DNA of 64,000 nucleotides from an uncultured Clostridia bacterium. GTDB taxonomy: Bacteria > Bacillota > Clostridia > TANB77 > CAG-508. A program made the translations under genes and the position numbers. Below the pieces are notes generated by a model that was not told the origin of the DNA, ran no database searches, and worked only from the letters and a program-made list of their open reading frames with translations. How positions within the stretch are numbered: the stretch's first letter is position 1; every line of letters begins with the position of its first letter. Below, piece after piece: positions 53,825 to 63,314 of the stretch. The stretch is from positions 1 to 64,000 of the forward strand of contig CAKPCF010000005.1 of NCBI GenBank assembly GCA_934141445.1, given 5' to 3'.

Positions 53825-54505
53825 ATGAATATATTTGTAATAAAAATTATAGCTATTTTAACAATGTTTTTGGACCATGTAAGATATGCAATACCAGAAA
53901 CAAATTGTTTAGCTTTTGAATTATTAGGTAGAATGTCATATCCTTTATTTGCATTTGTTTTAACTGAAGGATTTTTTCATACACATAGCAAAAAGGATTA
54001 CATAAAAAGGTTAATTATATATGGTTTAATATCACAGATACCGTTTATGCTATTTAGAAGTATAATTGGAAAAAATTCTTGGAAAATGTTAAACATAATG
54101 TTTACTTTATTATTTGGATTTTTAGGTATGTTGTGCATGGAAAAAATAAAAAATAAGCCACTGGCAATTTTAACTGCGATGTCAATTGCTATAGTAGGTG
54201 ATTTGTGCAGAGTGGATTATGGCATGTATGGAATTTGCTTTATTTATATTTTCTATTTATTTAGAAATCAGAAAGCAACAATTTTGCCAGCAAGTATAGC
54301 ATTATGTACAATGTATTATATTTCAAGATATCAAAGTAATTTCTTTAATAATATAATATATTTGCAAATCCTATTTACAAACTTATCATTGATACCAATT
54401 TATTTATATAATGGAGAAAAGGGAAGAAGTATGAAACAGTTTTTTTATTGGTTTTATCCAATACATTTACTGATTTTGTATTTAATATATTTTATGAGAA
54501 TATAA
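53825..54505 (+). CDS. TraX family membrane protein
   Basis: 226 residues, about seven membrane helices, with TraX features: IIAILTMFLDHVRYAI, LGRMSYPLFAFVLTEGFFHT, YIKRLIIYGLISQIPF, and the C-terminal YWFYPIHLLILYLI. In the F plasmid TraX acetylates pilin; chromosomal homologues in Firmicutes are probable membrane acyltransferases of unknown target. No conjugation genes nearby. GAAAGAGG precedes the ATG. Confidence 0.9.
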   Translation: MNIFVIKIIAILTMFLDHVRYAIPETNCLAFELLGRMSYPLFAFVLTEGFFHTHSKKDYIKRLIIYGLISQIPFMLFRSIIGKNSWKMLNIMFTLLFGFLGMLCMEKIKNKPLAILTAMSIAIVGDLCRVDYGMYGICFIYIFYLFRNQKATILPASIALCTMYYISRYQSNFFNNIIYLQILFTNLSLIPIYLYNGEKGRSMKQFFYWFYPIHLLILYLIYFMRI

Positions 54506-54511
54506 AAGAGA

Positions 54512-54538
54512 AAAGAGGGCATTTAAAATGTCCTCTTT
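54512..54538. terminator. Bidirectional terminator between traX and the GT4 gene
   Basis: AAAGAGGGCATTT (54512-54524) pairs with AAATGTCCTCTTT (54526-54538), one G-U pair, between convergent genes. Confidence 0.8.
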
Positions 54539-54581
54539 AAATATTATATAATATATTTTATTATGGAGCTTAGTTAATAAT

Positions 54582-55871
54582 TTAAGCAAATGCTTGACGT
54601 TTCTTGAAAGATAATAGGTTTGTAATTTCTGAACCTGGTTTCTTTTGAGAAACTTTTTCTGCTTGCTCTTGTGCAATTTGCTTTGCTTGGCGTTCTGCCA
54701 TTGTTTCACAAATAGCTTTTTGATATGTAAAGTGAGTATCTTGAGCTATCTTTGGCCAATTGTATTGAGTTTTAACTTTTTGTTTTGCATTTTTTGTTAT
54801 TTCATCACATAATTTGTGATCAAATAATAATGTTAATATTGAATCTGCGATAGAATTTGCATTTCCAGCATAACTTTTCATTCCATTTACACCGTGGTCT
54901 ACGATTTCATTTAAACCACCAACATCTGAAACAACAACTGGATTTTCAGATAACATTGCTTCAAGTGCAACTATACCAAATGGTTCGTATGTGCTAGGGA
55001 ATACAGCAATATCTGCAGCTTTATACATTTTTTTAACTTGTTTTGAATTTAAGTATCCAGTAAAGTAAACTTTATCTCCTAAACCTAAAGTGTTAACTTC
55101 ATTACGAAGTTCATCAAGCATAGGACCTTTTCCTGCGATAATCAATTTAGCATCATGATAATTACTTAAAATTTTTGGCATTGCTGCAATTAAATTTTGA
55201 ACACCTTTTTCGTAAACTAAACGACCAACGAAAAGAATTATTCTTTCATTATCCATTGCATATTGTCTTCTAAAATCATAATCTCTTTCTACATTATCAA
55301 AGATATCTAAATCAACTCCATTAGGAACAACATTTATTTTTTCGAAAGGAAGACCGAACAATCTTTGTAATTCATTTTTCATGTAATTACTATTAACGAT
55401 AACTTCAGATGACTCATAAGTCAACATCCATTCTGTATCATTTATATATTTTTGTTGTTCACCACGAATACCGCTATTTCTACCAGCTTCTGTAGCATGA
55501 ATTGTAGAAACAATAGGAGTATTGTAAGCATATTTTAAAGTTTTAGCTGCATAAGCTACTAACCAATCATGAGCATGTATTACATCGAAATTGCCATCTT
55601 TAGCAATTATTTCACCAGCTTTTGCTACCATGTTGAAATTAAGTTGCATAATCCAATCAATAAAATTATTTGGTTGAATCATGAAATTATCAACTCTGTA
55701 AACTTTTACTCCTTCATCATTTTCTTCATAAGGTACATCACCATCTCTATAAGTGATAACTGTTACATCATGACCATCTCTAATCAATCTATGAGATAAA
55801 TCATGAACAACTCTTGCAATTCCTCCTACAACTCTTGGTGGATATTCCCAAGAAAGCATTAAAATTTTCAT
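54582..55871 (-). CDS. GT4 glycosyltransferase, glycogen synthase-like
   Basis: 429 residues of GT-B fold. MKILMLSWEYPPRVVGGIAR at the N-terminus and HAHDWLVAYAAK are typical of the starch/glycogen synthase-like GT4 group. The C-terminal NDP-sugar site has LFVGRLVYEKGVQNLI and FPSTYEPFGIVALEAMLSEN. A Lys/Gln-rich tail follows residue ~395. It is divergent from a DUF4912-GH57 pair, a conserved neighbourhood for alpha-glucan synthesis. AAAGGAG precedes the ATG on the minus strand. Confidence 0.88.
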   Translation of the reverse strand: MKILMLSWEYPPRVVGGIARVVHDLSHRLIRDGHDVTVITYRDGDVPYEENDEGVKVYRVDNFMIQPNNFIDWIMQLNFNMVAKAGEIIAKDGNFDVIHAHDWLVAYAAKTLKYAYNTPIVSTIHATEAGRNSGIRGEQQKYINDTEWMLTYESSEVIVNSNYMKNELQRLFGLPFEKINVVPNGVDLDIFDNVERDYDFRRQYAMDNERIILFVGRLVYEKGVQNLIAAMPKILSNYHDAKLIIAGKGPMLDELRNEVNTLGLGDKVYFTGYLNSKQVKKMYKAADIAVFPSTYEPFGIVALEAMLSENPVVVSDVGGLNEIVDHGVNGMKSYAGNANSIADSILTLLFDHKLCDEITKNAKQKVKTQYNWPKIAQDTHFTYQKAICETMAERQAKQIAQEQAEKVSQKKPGSEITNLLSFKKRQAFA

Positions 55872-56262
55872 TTGCTTCTTTTTGCTCCTTTCAAATCTTT
55901 TGTAATTTATACTATTTCTATTGATGACTATTTTATATAATAATTTTAAAAAAGTAAACCATTTTTTGACAAAAAAATAAAAAAATTTATATAATTTTGA
56001 AAGATATTACAATTATATATCAAACAAATTACAAAAAGGTATCAAAATACTAATATAACACAATTTCTGACAAAAAATGATTCAAAAAAACTTGACAAAA
56101 AACTTTATTTTTAATAATATCATAACTAAAATTTTCAATATAAAATTTGACGACAAAAAAACGCAAAAAAAATTAAAATTCTACTTGTAATTATTTTTGT
56201 TTTGATATACTATTATATTGTTATAAAGAAAAGAAGAAATGGTTTACTAAGGAGGAAATAAA
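55872..56262. promoter_or_regulatory. Divergent regulatory region of the alpha-glucan genes
   Basis: 391 bp without a gene. Plus-strand promoters: TTGACA 55966-55971 with TATAAT 55990-55995 (18 bp), TTGACA 56092-56097 with TAATAT 56115-56120 (17 bp), and a weaker TTGTAA 56185 / TATACT 56206 (15 bp). The motif TGACAAAAAA recurs four times, and A-tracts suggest bent DNA. The minus-strand GT4 gene must also start here, but I cannot fix its promoter. Confidence 0.6.
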
Positions 56263-57483
56263 ATGCCTAAAAGTGAAAGTGGAGCAGAAAATTTAAAGAA
56301 TAAAGATGAGAAGATGAAAAAAACTTCTAATAATAGTAGTAAAAGTGAAAAGAAAGTTAGTACTAATAAAGCTAAAGGAACTACAAACAGTACAGCAAAA
56401 ACGTATGGAACAGATAAAAAAACAGCAAATAAAAATAGTAGTGTAACTTCAAAAAGCAAAAATACTACTAAAAATTCAAATAAAACTGCAAATACAAATA
56501 AAGCAAGCAAAACTTCAGTGGGCAATAAAAAAACTTCAGGTAAAGAAATTAAAAGTAGTACTAAGACATCAAGTAGTGCAAAAAAATCTGATATAGATTT
56601 AAAGAAAAAAGAAGTTAATTCAAAAGAAAAAGTTGCTACTGAAAAAGTTAAAAAGAATGAACCAATAAAAGAAGTAGAAGAAATCAAACCAAAAGAATCT
56701 GCAATAATATCTAAAATTAAAAGTTTCCTTAAAAAGATAGTTGAAATTCAAGAAGAAGCTAAAAAGGAAAAGATAGAACAAAAAGAAAAAGTAGCAAAAG
56801 AAATTGCTAAAAAAGAAAATAAAGAAATTGAACAAGAAAAGAAAAATACTTATAATTTAGAATATTATGATCTACCATATAGATATAATGAAACAGTTGT
56901 TAAAATATTAGCACAAACACCAAAGAGATTATTTGTATATTGGGATATAGCAGATAGCGACAGAGAAAGATATTTAAAAGCTTTTGGAGAAAGTTTCTTT
57001 TATGACACATATCCAGTATTGTTAATTCACAATGATGATAAAAACTATACATTTGAAATACCAATTAACGATTTTGCAAATAGCTGGTATTTAGATATAA
57101 ATGATCCAAAATCAAAGTACACAATTCAATTAGGTAGAAAGTTTAAAGATCAATCTAAATTAGGATATGTAAATAAAGAACAAGTTAGAGATGAAAATAT
57201 AGTTCTTCAAAATGATTATTTACCTATAACAACTTCAAACACACTTGAAGTTCCAAATGACCATATTCTATTTGAAAATTTGAAACCTTATGTTGTATAT
57301 AGAAATGTAAAGAACCATGAAGAAAAACTTGTAGATATAAGTAATTTAGAATTTGCTAAGAAAATGGGCAAAGTATATAATATTTATGAAGTTTATAAAG
57401 AAATCTACAAAAATGAAATGGAAGATGAAAGTTTATTAGATTTATTAAATCCATCTTCAATGAGCTCATCATCATTTAAATAA
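56263..57483 (+). CDS. DUF4912 protein with long disordered N-terminus
   Basis: 406 residues. The first ~140 are a low-complexity Lys/Ser/Thr/Asn region, ~150-200 a charged coiled-coil-like helix (EEAKKEKIEQKEKVAKEIAK), and ~205-330 the DUF4912 domain (YDLPYRYNETVVKILAQTPK, LFVYWDI, YLDINDPKSKYTIQLG). DUF4912 resembles an immunoglobulin-like carbohydrate-associated fold. It lies 95 nt before GH57, which suggests a scaffold or carbohydrate-binding partner of the glucan enzymes. AAGGAGG precedes the ATG. Confidence 0.82.
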   Translation: MPKSESGAENLKNKDEKMKKTSNNSSKSEKKVSTNKAKGTTNSTAKTYGTDKKTANKNSSVTSKSKNTTKNSNKTANTNKASKTSVGNKKTSGKEIKSSTKTSSSAKKSDIDLKKKEVNSKEKVATEKVKKNEPIKEVEEIKPKESAIISKIKSFLKKIVEIQEEAKKEKIEQKEKVAKEIAKKENKEIEQEKKNTYNLEYYDLPYRYNETVVKILAQTPKRLFVYWDIADSDRERYLKAFGESFFYDTYPVLLIHNDDKNYTFEIPINDFANSWYLDINDPKSKYTIQLGRKFKDQSKLGYVNKEQVRDENIVLQNDYLPITTSNTLEVPNDHILFENLKPYVVYRNVKNHEEKLVDISNLEFAKKMGKVYNIYEVYKEIYKNEMEDESLLDLLNPSSMSSSSFK

Positions 57484-57491
57484 AATGAAAG

Positions 57492-57526
57492 AAAGGGCGA
57501 TGGCATTTAACTACCAATCGCCTTTT
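57492..57526 (+). terminator. Terminator or attenuator between DUF4912 and GH57 genes
   Basis: AAAGGGCGAT (57492-57501) / ATCGCCTTTT (57517-57526), one G-U pair, T-rich 3' arm. It may reduce GH57 expression relative to DUF4912. Confidence 0.7.
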
Positions 57527-57578
57527 ATCATACAATGAGAATTAAATTTTTGATTATTGAAATTAGAAGGAGAAATAA

Positions 57579-59171
57579 ATGAATAAACAAACAAAGGGAT
57601 ATGTAAGTTTCATATTACATGCTCATTTACCTTATATACATCACCCTGAAAATGAAGACTATTTAGAGGAAGAATGGCTATTTGAAGCAATTTCAGAAAC
57701 TTATATACCACTATTATTAAACTATCAAAAATTGGTAGAGGAAAAAGTCGACTTTAGAATTACAATGACAATGACTCCACCACTTTTGAATATGTTGGAT
57801 AATGCTTTATTGCAAGAAAGATATATAAAATACTTAAAAAAACATATTGAACTATGTGAAAAAGAAGTAAAAAGAACTGTATATGATGCAAGATTAAACA
57901 ATTTGTCTAAGTATTATTTAGATAGATATACTAATGACTTACATGTTTTTAGAGATATATATAAATGTAATTTAATTACAGGATTTAAACATTTCCAAGA
58001 TATTGGTGTATTAGAAATAATTACTTGTGGTGCAACACATGGCTTTTTCCCAATTTTATATGTTAATGAAAAAACAGTTAGAGCACAAATTGGAGTTGGT
58101 GTTCAAACTTATGAAAAATATTTTGGTAGAAAACCAAGAGGAATATGGCTTCCAGAATGTGGATATGTTCCAGAAGCAGATAAATATTTAAGAGAGTTTG
58201 GAATAGAATACATTATTACAGAATCTCATGGTGTTTTATATGCAGACCCAACACCTATTTATGGAACTTATGCTCCTATTGTATCACCAAATAATGTTGT
58301 TGCTTTTGCAAGAGATATAGAGTCATCAAGACAAGTTTGGAGCTCTATTACTGGTTATCCAGGGGATTATAATTATAGAGAATTTTACAGAGATATTGGT
58401 TATGAAGCTGATTATGAGTATATAAAACCATATATAGCACATAATGGTGTTAGAGTAAATACTGGTATAAAATATTATCGTATTACTGGAAAAACAGAGC
58501 AAAAAGATTATTATGATGTTCAATGGGCAAAAGATTCAGCAGAAAAACAAGCTGGACATTTTATGAATTGTAGAACTCAGCAAATAGAGCATTTAGCAAG
58601 CTTTATGGATGTTCCACCAATTATTACATGTCCTTATGATGCAGAACTTTATGGACATTGGTGGTATGAAGGTCCATACTGGTTATATATATTATTTAAG
58701 AAAATTTATTATGATGAGTGTAATTTTGAACTTATCACACCTAGTGAATATATAGATAGATTTCCAAATATTCAAGTTGCTTCTCCTTGTAGATCAAGCT
58801 GGGGAGCAAATGGATATAACGAAGTTTGGCTTAACCCTTCAAATGATTATGCACATAGACATTTGCATAAAGCAGGAGATAGAATGTGTGAGTTAGCACA
58901 TTTATATCCAAATGAGGGAGATACTTTAAGAAGACAAGCTTTAAATCAATGTGCAAGAGAATTACTGTTAGCACAAAGTAGTGATTGGTTATTCATTATT
59001 ACAAATGGTACAATGGTTGAATATGCGCATAAAGCAATAAAAGAAAGAATAGGAAGATTTACAAAACTATATTATCAAATAAAACGAGATAAAATAGATG
59101 CAAAATATTTATTAGATGTATTTGATAAAGATGATATTTTCCCAGAAATAGATTATATGATTTATTATTAA
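57579..59171 (+). CDS. GH57 family 1,4-alpha-glucan branching enzyme (DUF1957)
   Basis: 530 residues. GH57 regions: HAHLPYIHHPE near the N-terminus, CGATHGFFP, GIWLPECGY with the catalytic nucleophile Glu193, and CPYDAELYGHWWYEG with the acid/base Asp354. The C-terminal helical DUF1957 domain includes NEVWLNPSNDYAHRHLH and LLAQSSDWLFI. This is the branching-enzyme subgroup; the substrate is glycogen-like alpha-glucan made by the neighbouring GT4 enzyme. Full length. AAGGAG precedes the ATG. Confidence 0.94.
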   Translation: MNKQTKGYVSFILHAHLPYIHHPENEDYLEEEWLFEAISETYIPLLLNYQKLVEEKVDFRITMTMTPPLLNMLDNALLQERYIKYLKKHIELCEKEVKRTVYDARLNNLSKYYLDRYTNDLHVFRDIYKCNLITGFKHFQDIGVLEIITCGATHGFFPILYVNEKTVRAQIGVGVQTYEKYFGRKPRGIWLPECGYVPEADKYLREFGIEYIITESHGVLYADPTPIYGTYAPIVSPNNVVAFARDIESSRQVWSSITGYPGDYNYREFYRDIGYEADYEYIKPYIAHNGVRVNTGIKYYRITGKTEQKDYYDVQWAKDSAEKQAGHFMNCRTQQIEHLASFMDVPPIITCPYDAELYGHWWYEGPYWLYILFKKIYYDECNFELITPSEYIDRFPNIQVASPCRSSWGANGYNEVWLNPSNDYAHRHLHKAGDRMCELAHLYPNEGDTLRRQALNQCARELLLAQSSDWLFIITNGTMVEYAHKAIKERIGRFTKLYYQIKRDKIDAKYLLDVFDKDDIFPEIDYMIYY

Positions 59172-59202
59172 AATAAAATTTAGCTAAAGAGAGGAGATCA
59201 AA

Positions 59203-59535
59203 ATGGAAGTTTACGATAGAGCACATAGTTTAGCAGGAGCTATTAGAGAAAGTAAGGAATATAAAGAGTACAAAATAATAAAAGAGGAAATTTCTAAAGA
59301 TCCAGAGCTAAAACATAAAGTAGATGAATTTGAGAAAATTCGTTATGAAGAGCAATTACTTGCTATGCAAGGTGAAAAGCAAAGTAACGAAAAAATGGCT
59401 AAATTACAAGAATTATATAAAATTTTAGTTCAAAATGAACAAGTAAAAGAATACTTTGAAAAAGAAGTGAAATTCAATGTAATGGTTGCTGATATAAATA
59501 AAATTATAGGTGAAGCAATCAAAGATGTGTTATAA
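59203..59535 (+). CDS. YlbF/YmcA family protein
   Basis: 110 residues, helical: YDRAHSLAGAIRESKEYKEY, KVDEFEKIRYEEQL, and the C-terminal VMVADINKIIGEAI match the Com_YlbF family. In B. subtilis YlbF, YmcA and YaaT form an RNase Y accessory complex affecting competence, biofilm formation and sporulation. Which of the paralogues this is cannot be told. GAGGAG precedes the ATG. Confidence 0.88.
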   Translation: MEVYDRAHSLAGAIRESKEYKEYKIIKEEISKDPELKHKVDEFEKIRYEEQLLAMQGEKQSNEKMAKLQELYKILVQNEQVKEYFEKEVKFNVMVADINKIIGEAIKDVL

Positions 59536-59542
59536 CAAAGTG

Positions 59543-59578
59543 AAAGGACTGTTAAGAAATATTTAACAGTCCTTTTTT
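59543..59578 (+). terminator. Terminator after the ylbF-like gene
   Basis: A 13-bp stem AAAGGACTGTTAA (59543-59555) / TTAACAGTCCTTT (59563-59575), 7-nt loop, T6 tail. Confidence 0.9.
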
Positions 59579-59617
59579 GAAAACATTGATGTAAGATAAT
59601 TGTAAGAGGAGCTTAAA

Positions 59618-61093
59618 ATGAAGAAAAAAGTAAGTTTTTTAATGATATTTTTGTTATTAGTATTAGTTCCAAGTTTGGCTTTTGCTAGCACAGGAAATAG
59701 TGGATCAGATTTTTCAGTAGGAACAGCAATTGGAATGGAAGCTTTTGTATCAATTCATATGTCTGTATTTGTTTTGATTCCTTTAGCTAAAATGATGTCA
59801 GAAGATAATTGGAAAAATGTTTTTATAGTAATGTTCGTGATTAGAGCTGTATTTTTATTATATTTTGACTTTTTTGTAACGCCTTTAATTTTTATGCTTG
59901 ACTTTATTTCTATATTTATTGGTGCTTTTATAATTGTGCCAATTTTAACTCTTATTACTGAAAAGGGGATTAAAACTAAAAGGAAGCAAGAAGTTAAAAA
60001 TATAGAGAAAAAAGCTAGTGCCTTTAAAAAGACAACAGTACCATATAATGTTACTGAGAAAAAAGATGATAGTCCAATAGTAACAATGAATCCAACTTAT
60101 CTACAAAATGGGAGAGCAATTTTAAGAGAGGTTGTAAAAGATAGGATAAATAAAAGAGTTGATAATATTAAAGAATTGTCAACAGCAGAAGTAAATAATT
60201 CAAAAGGAATAGTAAATTTGGCATTTGGATTGCTTACTTTTATATATACATTATTATATTTCTTCAATTTTGAATTAGATTTTTGCATTGCTTGTGAAGG
60301 TGTTACTTTGTGTATATATTTAATTGTGATGTATAGACTTGATATTGTTAGTGTGATTTGTAGAAAAGCGATACAAAATCCAGATAAAGATATTGATGAC
60401 ATAATATTTGATATGAAAGAAGATAATACTCAGGAAAACATTTCGAATCCTTTAACTTTAGGAGTAATTTTAGCTGTTGCAATAATTTCACCAATTATCG
60501 CTTTTTCACAACCTAAAACATTATATTTATATACTGGAAGTGGATATGCGGTTATGAAGCATACTAGGTCTTTAACAGAAGAAATTGAAGATATAGTAAT
60601 TCCTGAACAATATAAAGGAAAAGATGTTGTATCAATTGGAAACGAAGCATTTGCAAATACAAATATTAAAAGTATTAGCCTCCCAAAGAATTTAAAAAAT
60701 ATAGGTGTAAAAGCTTTTTATAATTGCAGTAATTTAGAGAATATTGTAATTCCTGATAATGTTATAACAATTAAAGAGAGTGCTTTTGAAAACTGTACAA
60801 GTTTAAAATCAATTAACTTACCAGAAAACTTGAAAAATGTAAGTCAAGCATTATTAAAAAATGATATAAATTTAGCTGAAATATATATAACAGAAGGTGT
60901 TACTAAAATAGGAAAAGAAGCTTTTTATGGATGCAAAAACTTAAGTTATGTATATGTGCCATCAACAGTTAAAAATATAGAAAATTTAGCTTTTGGAAAA
61001 TGTAATATGCTAAGAAATATAGAATTGCCAAAAAATATTTATATTAAAGAAACTGCATTTAGTCAAAGTCCAACTATGATACAAACATACTAG
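59618..61093 (+). CDS. Membrane protein with C-terminal BspA-type leucine-rich repeats
   Basis: 491 residues. Signal peptide ending LAFAST (~1-24), two or three helices (~35-115), a cytoplasmic-looking Lys-rich segment, two helices (~195-235), another (~283-303), then ~165 residues of BspA/LRR_5 repeats (IGNEAFANTNIKSISLPKNL, IKESAFENCTSLKSINLPEN, IGKEAFYGCKNLSYVYVP). LRR_5 repeats are usually surface-exposed adhesion modules; coupling to a polytopic membrane domain is less common. GAGGAG precedes the ATG. Confidence 0.8.
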   Translation: MKKKVSFLMIFLLLVLVPSLAFASTGNSGSDFSVGTAIGMEAFVSIHMSVFVLIPLAKMMSEDNWKNVFIVMFVIRAVFLLYFDFFVTPLIFMLDFISIFIGAFIIVPILTLITEKGIKTKRKQEVKNIEKKASAFKKTTVPYNVTEKKDDSPIVTMNPTYLQNGRAILREVVKDRINKRVDNIKELSTAEVNNSKGIVNLAFGLLTFIYTLLYFFNFELDFCIACEGVTLCIYLIVMYRLDIVSVICRKAIQNPDKDIDDIIFDMKEDNTQENISNPLTLGVILAVAIISPIIAFSQPKTLYLYTGSGYAVMKHTRSLTEEIEDIVIPEQYKGKDVVSIGNEAFANTNIKSISLPKNLKNIGVKAFYNCSNLENIVIPDNVITIKESAFENCTSLKSINLPENLKNVSQALLKNDINLAEIYITEGVTKIGKEAFYGCKNLSYVYVPSTVKNIENLAFGKCNMLRNIELPKNIYIKETAFSQSPTMIQTY

Positions 61094-61117
61094 ATTTTTT
61101 ATAAGGAGAATACGAAA

Positions 61118-61453
61118 ATGATAGATATTAAGCCAAAAACATACAGTGAAATATTAAGATTAAAAAACTGTTATACACTTATTAAATATTTTTCAAGTAT
61201 AACTGAAAATATGTTTATAGAAATATATGAATTTTTAGGAGAGAATGAATATAACTCAATTATGGCAACTCAAAATGTTCTTGCCTTTGCAAATTCTGAT
61301 AAAGTAGTGGTAAAAAGTTACGCGGCATCACCTAAGAATGTTGCGTTCGATAAAATACATATTACTAATAAAAAAGTTTATGTTACTCAAAGTTATGGAC
61401 AAATTGATTATGGTAGACCAACTGTAAAGAACCATTTTGATGATGAAGATTAA
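61118..61453 (+). CDS. Small protein of unknown function
   Basis: 111 residues, soluble, mixed alpha/beta in appearance (TYSEILRLKNCYTLIKYFSS, VVKSYAASPKNVAFDKIHIT, VYVTQSYGQIDYGRP) with an acidic end. AAGGAG precedes the ATG, and it begins 24 nt after the BspA-type gene, so it is probably cotranscribed. No family recognised. Confidence 0.65.
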   Translation: MIDIKPKTYSEILRLKNCYTLIKYFSSITENMFIEIYEFLGENEYNSIMATQNVLAFANSDKVVVKSYAASPKNVAFDKIHITNKKVYVTQSYGQIDYGRPTVKNHFDDED

Positions 61454-61482
61454 ATAAATATTGCAAAACAGTTGCTTTTTCA

Positions 61483-61511
61483 TTGATAAATTTGCTTTTT
61501 TGTTATATAAT
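61483..61511 (+). promoter_or_regulatory. Promoter of recJ
   Basis: TTGATA at 61483-61488 and TATAAT at 61506-61511, 17-bp spacer, 33 nt before recJ. It excludes the in-frame ATG at 61461. Confidence 0.8.
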
Positions 61512-61544
61512 ATACATCAAATTTATTATTATGGGAGGAAAGGA

Positions 61545-63233
61545 ATGAATCGAAAGTGGGAATTTTATAATCAAGATGAAAATCTTGTACAAAAAATAGC
61601 GAAAGAACATAATATATCAGAACTTTTAGCTGTAATTTTAGTAAATAGAGGAATTACAGAAAAAAAGGATATTGATATATTTTTAAATCCAACACGAAAA
61701 GATTTTCATGATCCATATTCAATGCCAGATATGGAAAAGGCAGTTAATAGAATATTAAAAGCAATTGATGAAAAAGAAAAAGTAATTATATATGGCGATT
61801 ATGATGTAGATGGTATTACTAGTATCACAGTATTAAAAAAATTTTTAAAAGAACGTGGTTTGGATGTTGGGTACTATATACCAAATAGGCTTGATGAAGG
61901 GTATGGCTTAAATAAAGAAGCAGTTGAAAAAATAGCAGAAGAAGGCTATAAATTGATTATTACTGTTGATTGTGGTATTTCTGGAATAGAAGAAATTAAA
62001 TATGCTTATGAAAAAGGAATGGAAGTAATTGTAACAGACCACCATGAACCTTTAGAAGAATTACCAGATGCTTTAGCAGTAGTAGATTGTAAACGTAAGG
62101 ATAATAAATATCCATTTAAAAATTTGGCAGGTTGTGGAGTTGTATTTAAACTTGCACAAGCTATTAGTCAAAGATTAAATTTAGATGAAAAAGAATATTT
62201 AAAATATTTAGATATAGTATGTGTTGGAACAATTTCAGATATAGTTCCATTAGTAGATGAAAATAGAGTTATTGCAAAACTTGGATTAAAACTTGTTGAA
62301 CAAACTAGAAATCCAGGACTTAAAGCATTACTTGTAGCTTCAGGATATAAAGAAGTAAATTCAAACACAGTATCTTTTGGTGTAGCACCAAGAATAAATG
62401 CTTGTGGAAGAATGGGAAAAGAGGAAGAAGCTTTAAAATTATTCTTAACAGATAATATTGTTGAAGCTGGAAGAATAACTGACAACCTAAATAAATATAA
62501 TAGAGAAAGACAAGAAATTGAAAAAAGAATTTATCAAGAAGCTTTAGAAAAAATTGAAAAAAATCATTTAGAAGAAAATAATGTAATTGTTGTTGGTGGA
62601 GAAAACTGGCATCATGGAGTGATTGGAATTGTAGCTTCAAAAATTACAGAGCAATATTTTAAACCAAGTATTTTAATTTGTTTTGAAGGTGATGAAGGTA
62701 AAGGTTCTGGAAGAAGTATACCAGGATTTGATTTGCATGATGCATTATGCCAATCTAGTGAATATCTTGAAAAATATGGTGGACACGAGATGGCTGTTGG
62801 ACTTAGCTTAAAGAAAGAAAACTTCCAAAAATTTGCAGATAAATTTGAAGAAATAGCAAAAGAAGCTCATACAGAGGAAATTGAATCAGTAATAAATATA
62901 GATAGAGAAATTACTATTAAAGATGTAAATATAGATACAATAAATAGTTTAAAAGCTTTAGAGCCATTTGGAGAAGCTAATAAACTTCCAGTATTTATTT
63001 ATAAAAATTTGAGAATAGACTCAATTAGAGCTTTATCAGAAGGAAAGCACTTAAAACTTACTTTAAAAGATGGCAATACTATTATAAATGCAATTGGATT
63101 CAATATGGGTAAATATGCAGAAGAATATAGAATTGCAGATAAAATTGATGTATTAGGTGTTTTAGAAATAAATACTTTTAATGGAATTGATACGATTCAA
63201 ATAAATATGAAAGATATAAGAAGATCATATTAA
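61545..63233 (+). CDS. recJ: Single-stranded-DNA-specific exonuclease RecJ
   Basis: 562 residues. DHH phosphoesterase motifs: IIYGDYDVDGITS near 82, ITVDCGISG, VIVTDHHEP near 164 and VCVGTISDIVPL. The DHHA1 domain follows with GGENWHHGVIGIVASK and GSGRSIPGFDL, then the OB fold. A 5'-3' exonuclease for recombination and mismatch repair. GGAGG precedes ATG 61545, the chosen start. relA follows 81 nt downstream, a common order. Confidence 0.96.
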   Translation: MNRKWEFYNQDENLVQKIAKEHNISELLAVILVNRGITEKKDIDIFLNPTRKDFHDPYSMPDMEKAVNRILKAIDEKEKVIIYGDYDVDGITSITVLKKFLKERGLDVGYYIPNRLDEGYGLNKEAVEKIAEEGYKLIITVDCGISGIEEIKYAYEKGMEVIVTDHHEPLEELPDALAVVDCKRKDNKYPFKNLAGCGVVFKLAQAISQRLNLDEKEYLKYLDIVCVGTISDIVPLVDENRVIAKLGLKLVEQTRNPGLKALLVASGYKEVNSNTVSFGVAPRINACGRMGKEEEALKLFLTDNIVEAGRITDNLNKYNRERQEIEKRIYQEALEKIEKNHLEENNVIVVGGENWHHGVIGIVASKITEQYFKPSILICFEGDEGKGSGRSIPGFDLHDALCQSSEYLEKYGGHEMAVGLSLKKENFQKFADKFEEIAKEAHTEEIESVINIDREITIKDVNIDTINSLKALEPFGEANKLPVFIYKNLRIDSIRALSEGKHLKLTLKDGNTIINAIGFNMGKYAEEYRIADKIDVLGVLEINTFNGIDTIQINMKDIRRSY

Positions 63234-63314
63234 AGGGATGAAAACTTGAAAATATATTTTTGTTATTAAAAATTTTTTCAATTGCGATATGCCTTAAGAA
63301 AGGAATGAGAAAAT

